A DNA stretch of 16,447 bases. Source: Brevundimonas sp. UBA986 (lineage in GTDB: Bacteria; Pseudomonadota; Alphaproteobacteria; Caulobacterales; Caulobacteraceae). Location of the stretch: contig DBBK01000218.1 in NCBI GenBank assembly GCA_002292165.1, forward strand, positions 1 through 16,447. The letters are read 5' to 3'. Within the stretch, counting starts at the first letter, position 1, and the number at the start of each line of letters is the position of its first letter. The position numbers were made by a program, and so were the translations under genes. Of the stretch, positions 14,623 to 16,447 are shown piece after piece. The notes under the pieces were generated by a model that searched no databases, was not told where the DNA came from, and was given only the letters and a program-made list of their open reading frames with translations.

Positions 14623-16404
14623 ATGGCCTACAAGGCGCCTGTCCGCGACCTCATGTTCATCCTGAACGAGGTCCTGGAGATCGATCGCTATACGAACCAG
14701 AACGGTTTCGAGGACATCTCCTCGGATCTGGTTCAGCAGATCCTCGAGGAAGGCGGCAAGTTCGCCGAGGAAGTCATCGCCCCGATCAACAACCCGGGCG
14801 ACAAGGAAGGCTGCCACTGGAACGACGGCGTCGTCACCGGTCCGAAGGGCTGGAAGGAAGCCTATAAGGCGATGGTCGAGGCCGGCTGGCCCGCCCTGTC
14901 GGCGGATCCGGCCTACGGCGGTCAGGGCATGCCCGCCGTCGTCGGCATGGCCTTCGGCCAGTTCACCGCCGGCGCCTCGGCGGCCTTCTCGATGTATCCG
15001 GGCCTGACCGCCGGCGCCCACGCGGGCATCCACGCCAACGCCTCGGAAGAGCTGAAGGCCAAATACCTGCCCAAGATGACCACCGGCGAGTGGGGCGGCA
15101 CGATGAACCTGACGGAGCCCCAGTGCGGCACCGATCTGGGCATGGTGCGCACCAAGGCCGTTCCGCAGGGCGACGGCACCTACAAGATCACCGGCCAGAA
15201 GATCTGGATCTCGGCCGGCGAGCACGACTTCGCCGACAACATCATCCACACGGTTCTGGCCCGCGTCGAAGGCGCTCCGGCCGGCATCAAGGGCCTGTCG
15301 CTCTTCCTGGTGCCCAAGATCCTCGTCAACGAGGACGGCTCGCTGGGCGAGCGCAACGGCGTCCGCTGCGGCGGCCTCGAGCACAAGATGGGCATCCACG
15401 GCAACGCCACCTGCGTCATGGACTATGACGAGGCGACCGGCTGGCTGATCGGCGAAGAAGGTCGCGGCATGAACAACATGTTCGTCGTCATGAACGAGGC
15501 CCGCCTCGGCACCGGCCTGCAGGGTCTGGCCATCGGCGCCGCCGCCTATCAGGGCGCCGTGGCCTTCGCCAAGGACCGTCTGCAGGGCCGCGCCCTGACC
15601 GGTCCGCAGAACCCGAACGGCCCGGCCGACTCGATCATGGTCCACCCCGACGTGCGCCGTATGCTGCTGGAAGCCCGCGCCTTCGTCGAAGGCGGCCAGG
15701 CCTTCATCCTGTGGACCGCGCTCCAGGCCGACCTGCAGGAATCCGCCGACGAAGCCACCGCCCAGAAGGCCAAGGACTACATGGGTCTGCTGACCCCGGT
15801 GCTGAAGGCCTATCTGACCGACAAGGGCTTCCACGTCGCCTCGCTGTCGATGCAGGTCCACGGCGGTTCGGGCTACACCGAGGAGTTCACGGCCAGCCAG
15901 TATCTGCGCGATGCGCGGATCACCATGATCTATGAGGGCACCAACGGCATCCAGGCCCTGGACCTCGTCGGCCGCAAGCTGCCGTCGCAGGGCGGGCGCG
16001 CCATCATGAGCTGGTTCGGCGACATCGACGCCTTCGTGGCCGAGAACGGTACGGACAACGCCGTGAAGCCCTTCGTCGACGGCCTGGCCGACGCCAAGGC
16101 CAAGCTGCAGGACGGCACCATGTGGCTGATGCAGAACGGCCTGGCCAATCCGGACAACGCCGCCGCCGCCTCGACCGACTATCTGAACCTGTTCGGCATC
16201 ACCGCCCTGGCCTTCCTCTGGGCCCAGATGGCCAAGGCCGCCCAGGCGAAGATCGACGCCGGCGACACCGACCCGTTCTACGTCACCAAGCTGCAGACCG
16301 GCCGCTACTTCGTCGAGCGCATCCTGCCCGACGCGGCGGCCCACCTGACCAAGATGAAGACCGGCGCCGACGTCCTGATGGCCATGCCGGCCGAAGCGTT
16401 CTGA
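14623..16404 (+). CDS. Acyl-CoA dehydrogenase, long 600-residue type (DmdC/FadE-like)
   Basis: A 593-aa FAD-dependent enzyme that forms the 2,3-double bond of an acyl-CoA and passes electrons to ETF. It is longer than the 380-aa classical dehydrogenases and has an extra N-terminal helix region (YKAPVRDLMFILNEVLE) and a C-terminal helical extension, as in DmdC (3-methylmercaptopropionyl-CoA dehydrogenase) and Pseudomonas FadE1/FadE2. Motifs: the flavin-facing MNLTEPQCGTDLG and KIWISAGEHD in the middle domain, QVHGGSGYTEEF, and MIYEGTNGIQALDLVGRKL with E438 as the probable catalytic base. It starts 3 nt after the MerR stop with only a weak AAGAG upstream, so coupled expression is likely. The real substrate is unclear: medium or long straight-chain acyl-CoA is as likely as methylmercaptopropionyl-CoA, because no other dmd gene is present. 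Confidence 0.95.
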   Translation: MAYKAPVRDLMFILNEVLEIDRYTNQNGFEDISSDLVQQILEEGGKFAEEVIAPINNPGDKEGCHWNDGVVTGPKGWKEAYKAMVEAGWPALSADPAYGGQGMPAVVGMAFGQFTAGASAAFSMYPGLTAGAHAGIHANASEELKAKYLPKMTTGEWGGTMNLTEPQCGTDLGMVRTKAVPQGDGTYKITGQKIWISAGEHDFADNIIHTVLARVEGAPAGIKGLSLFLVPKILVNEDGSLGERNGVRCGGLEHKMGIHGNATCVMDYDEATGWLIGEEGRGMNNMFVVMNEARLGTGLQGLAIGAAAYQGAVAFAKDRLQGRALTGPQNPNGPADSIMVHPDVRRMLLEARAFVEGGQAFILWTALQADLQESADEATAQKAKDYMGLLTPVLKAYLTDKGFHVASLSMQVHGGSGYTEEFTASQYLRDARITMIYEGTNGIQALDLVGRKLPSQGGRAIMSWFGDIDAFVAENGTDNAVKPFVDGLADAKAKLQDGTMWLMQNGLANPDNAAAASTDYLNLFGITALAFLWAQMAKAAQAKIDAGDTDPFYVTKLQTGRYFVERILPDAAAHLTKMKTGADVLMAMPAEAF

Positions 16405-16416
16405 CGACACACGTCT

Positions 16417-16443
16417 CCTCCCCGTCGCACAGCGATGGGGAGG
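16417..16443. repeat. CTCCCC/GGGGAG hairpin after the acyl-CoA dehydrogenase
   Basis: Two 12-nt arms, CCTCCCCGTCGC (16417-16428) and GCGATGGGGAGG (16432-16443), pair with a single G-T wobble around a 3-nt loop. The hairpin begins 13 nt past the stop codon. It may act as a transcript end or stabiliser. It resembles the C/T-arm palindromes in the 6196-6440 spacer and probably belongs to the same dispersed family. The sequence stops 4 nt later, so a T run cannot be checked. Confidence 0.6.
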
Positions 16444-16447
16444 TGGC

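Noticed and set aside
14077..16410. 777-codon open frame antisense to the MerR and acyl-CoA dehydrogenase genes
   Set aside because: The opposite strand encodes two complete conserved proteins. The antisense product is Gly/Ala/Val/Asp/His-rich without domains, as expected from reading GC-rich codons backwards.

Overview
The window is a chromosomal stretch of a high-GC alphaproteobacterium, most probably a member of Caulobacteraceae such as Brevundimonas. This is inferred from the GC-rich codon use, the large TonB-dependent receptor, the style of the RND pump, a MerR/acyl-CoA dehydrogenase pair, and the CTCCCC/GGGGAG intergenic palindromes. No genus assignment was checked by alignment. I see no IS element, phage gene, CRISPR array, tRNA or rRNA. 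The gene content looks like ordinary core and near-core chromosome.

Layout: (1) 1-1566, minus strand: lepA (elongation factor 4), running off the left edge. (2) 1787-6195, plus strand: a two-gene RND efflux unit, a lipoprotein periplasmic adaptor followed 11 nt later by an HAE1-type permease. Neither an outer-membrane channel nor a regulator is next to it. (3) 6196-6503: a spacer packed with dyads, ending in the terminator of the gene that follows on the other strand. (4) 6504-9116, minus: an 870-aa TonB-dependent receptor. (5) 9366-10577, minus: nhaA, a Na+/H+ antiporter with a GTG start. (6) 10800-13099, plus: an ArsR-family repressor, an AHSA1/SRPBCC protein overlapping it by 4 nt, and selO (protein AMPylase pseudokinase) 45 nt further on. 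(7) 13462-13899, plus: a DoxX-like membrane protein, overlapped tail-to-tail by a 64-aa DUF2256 zinc-ribbon-like protein on the minus strand (13862-14056). (8) 14095-16404, plus: a MerR-family regulator with a histidine-rich tail and, 3 nt later, a 593-aa acyl-CoA dehydrogenase. The window ends in another CTCCCC-type hairpin.

The envelope-facing genes (RND pump, TonB receptor, NhaA, DoxX) deal with efflux, uptake and ion balance. The MerR/dehydrogenase unit is a self-contained acyl-CoA oxidation module that is probably autoregulated through a dyad touching the regulator's start codon. The ArsR/AHSA1/SelO cluster is the most unusual grouping, because SelO is a redox-stress AMPylase. I found no clear new system. 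The best leads are that cluster, the MerR His-rich tail and its operator-like dyad, the convergently overlapping DUF2256 gene, and the dyad-rich intergenic spacers.
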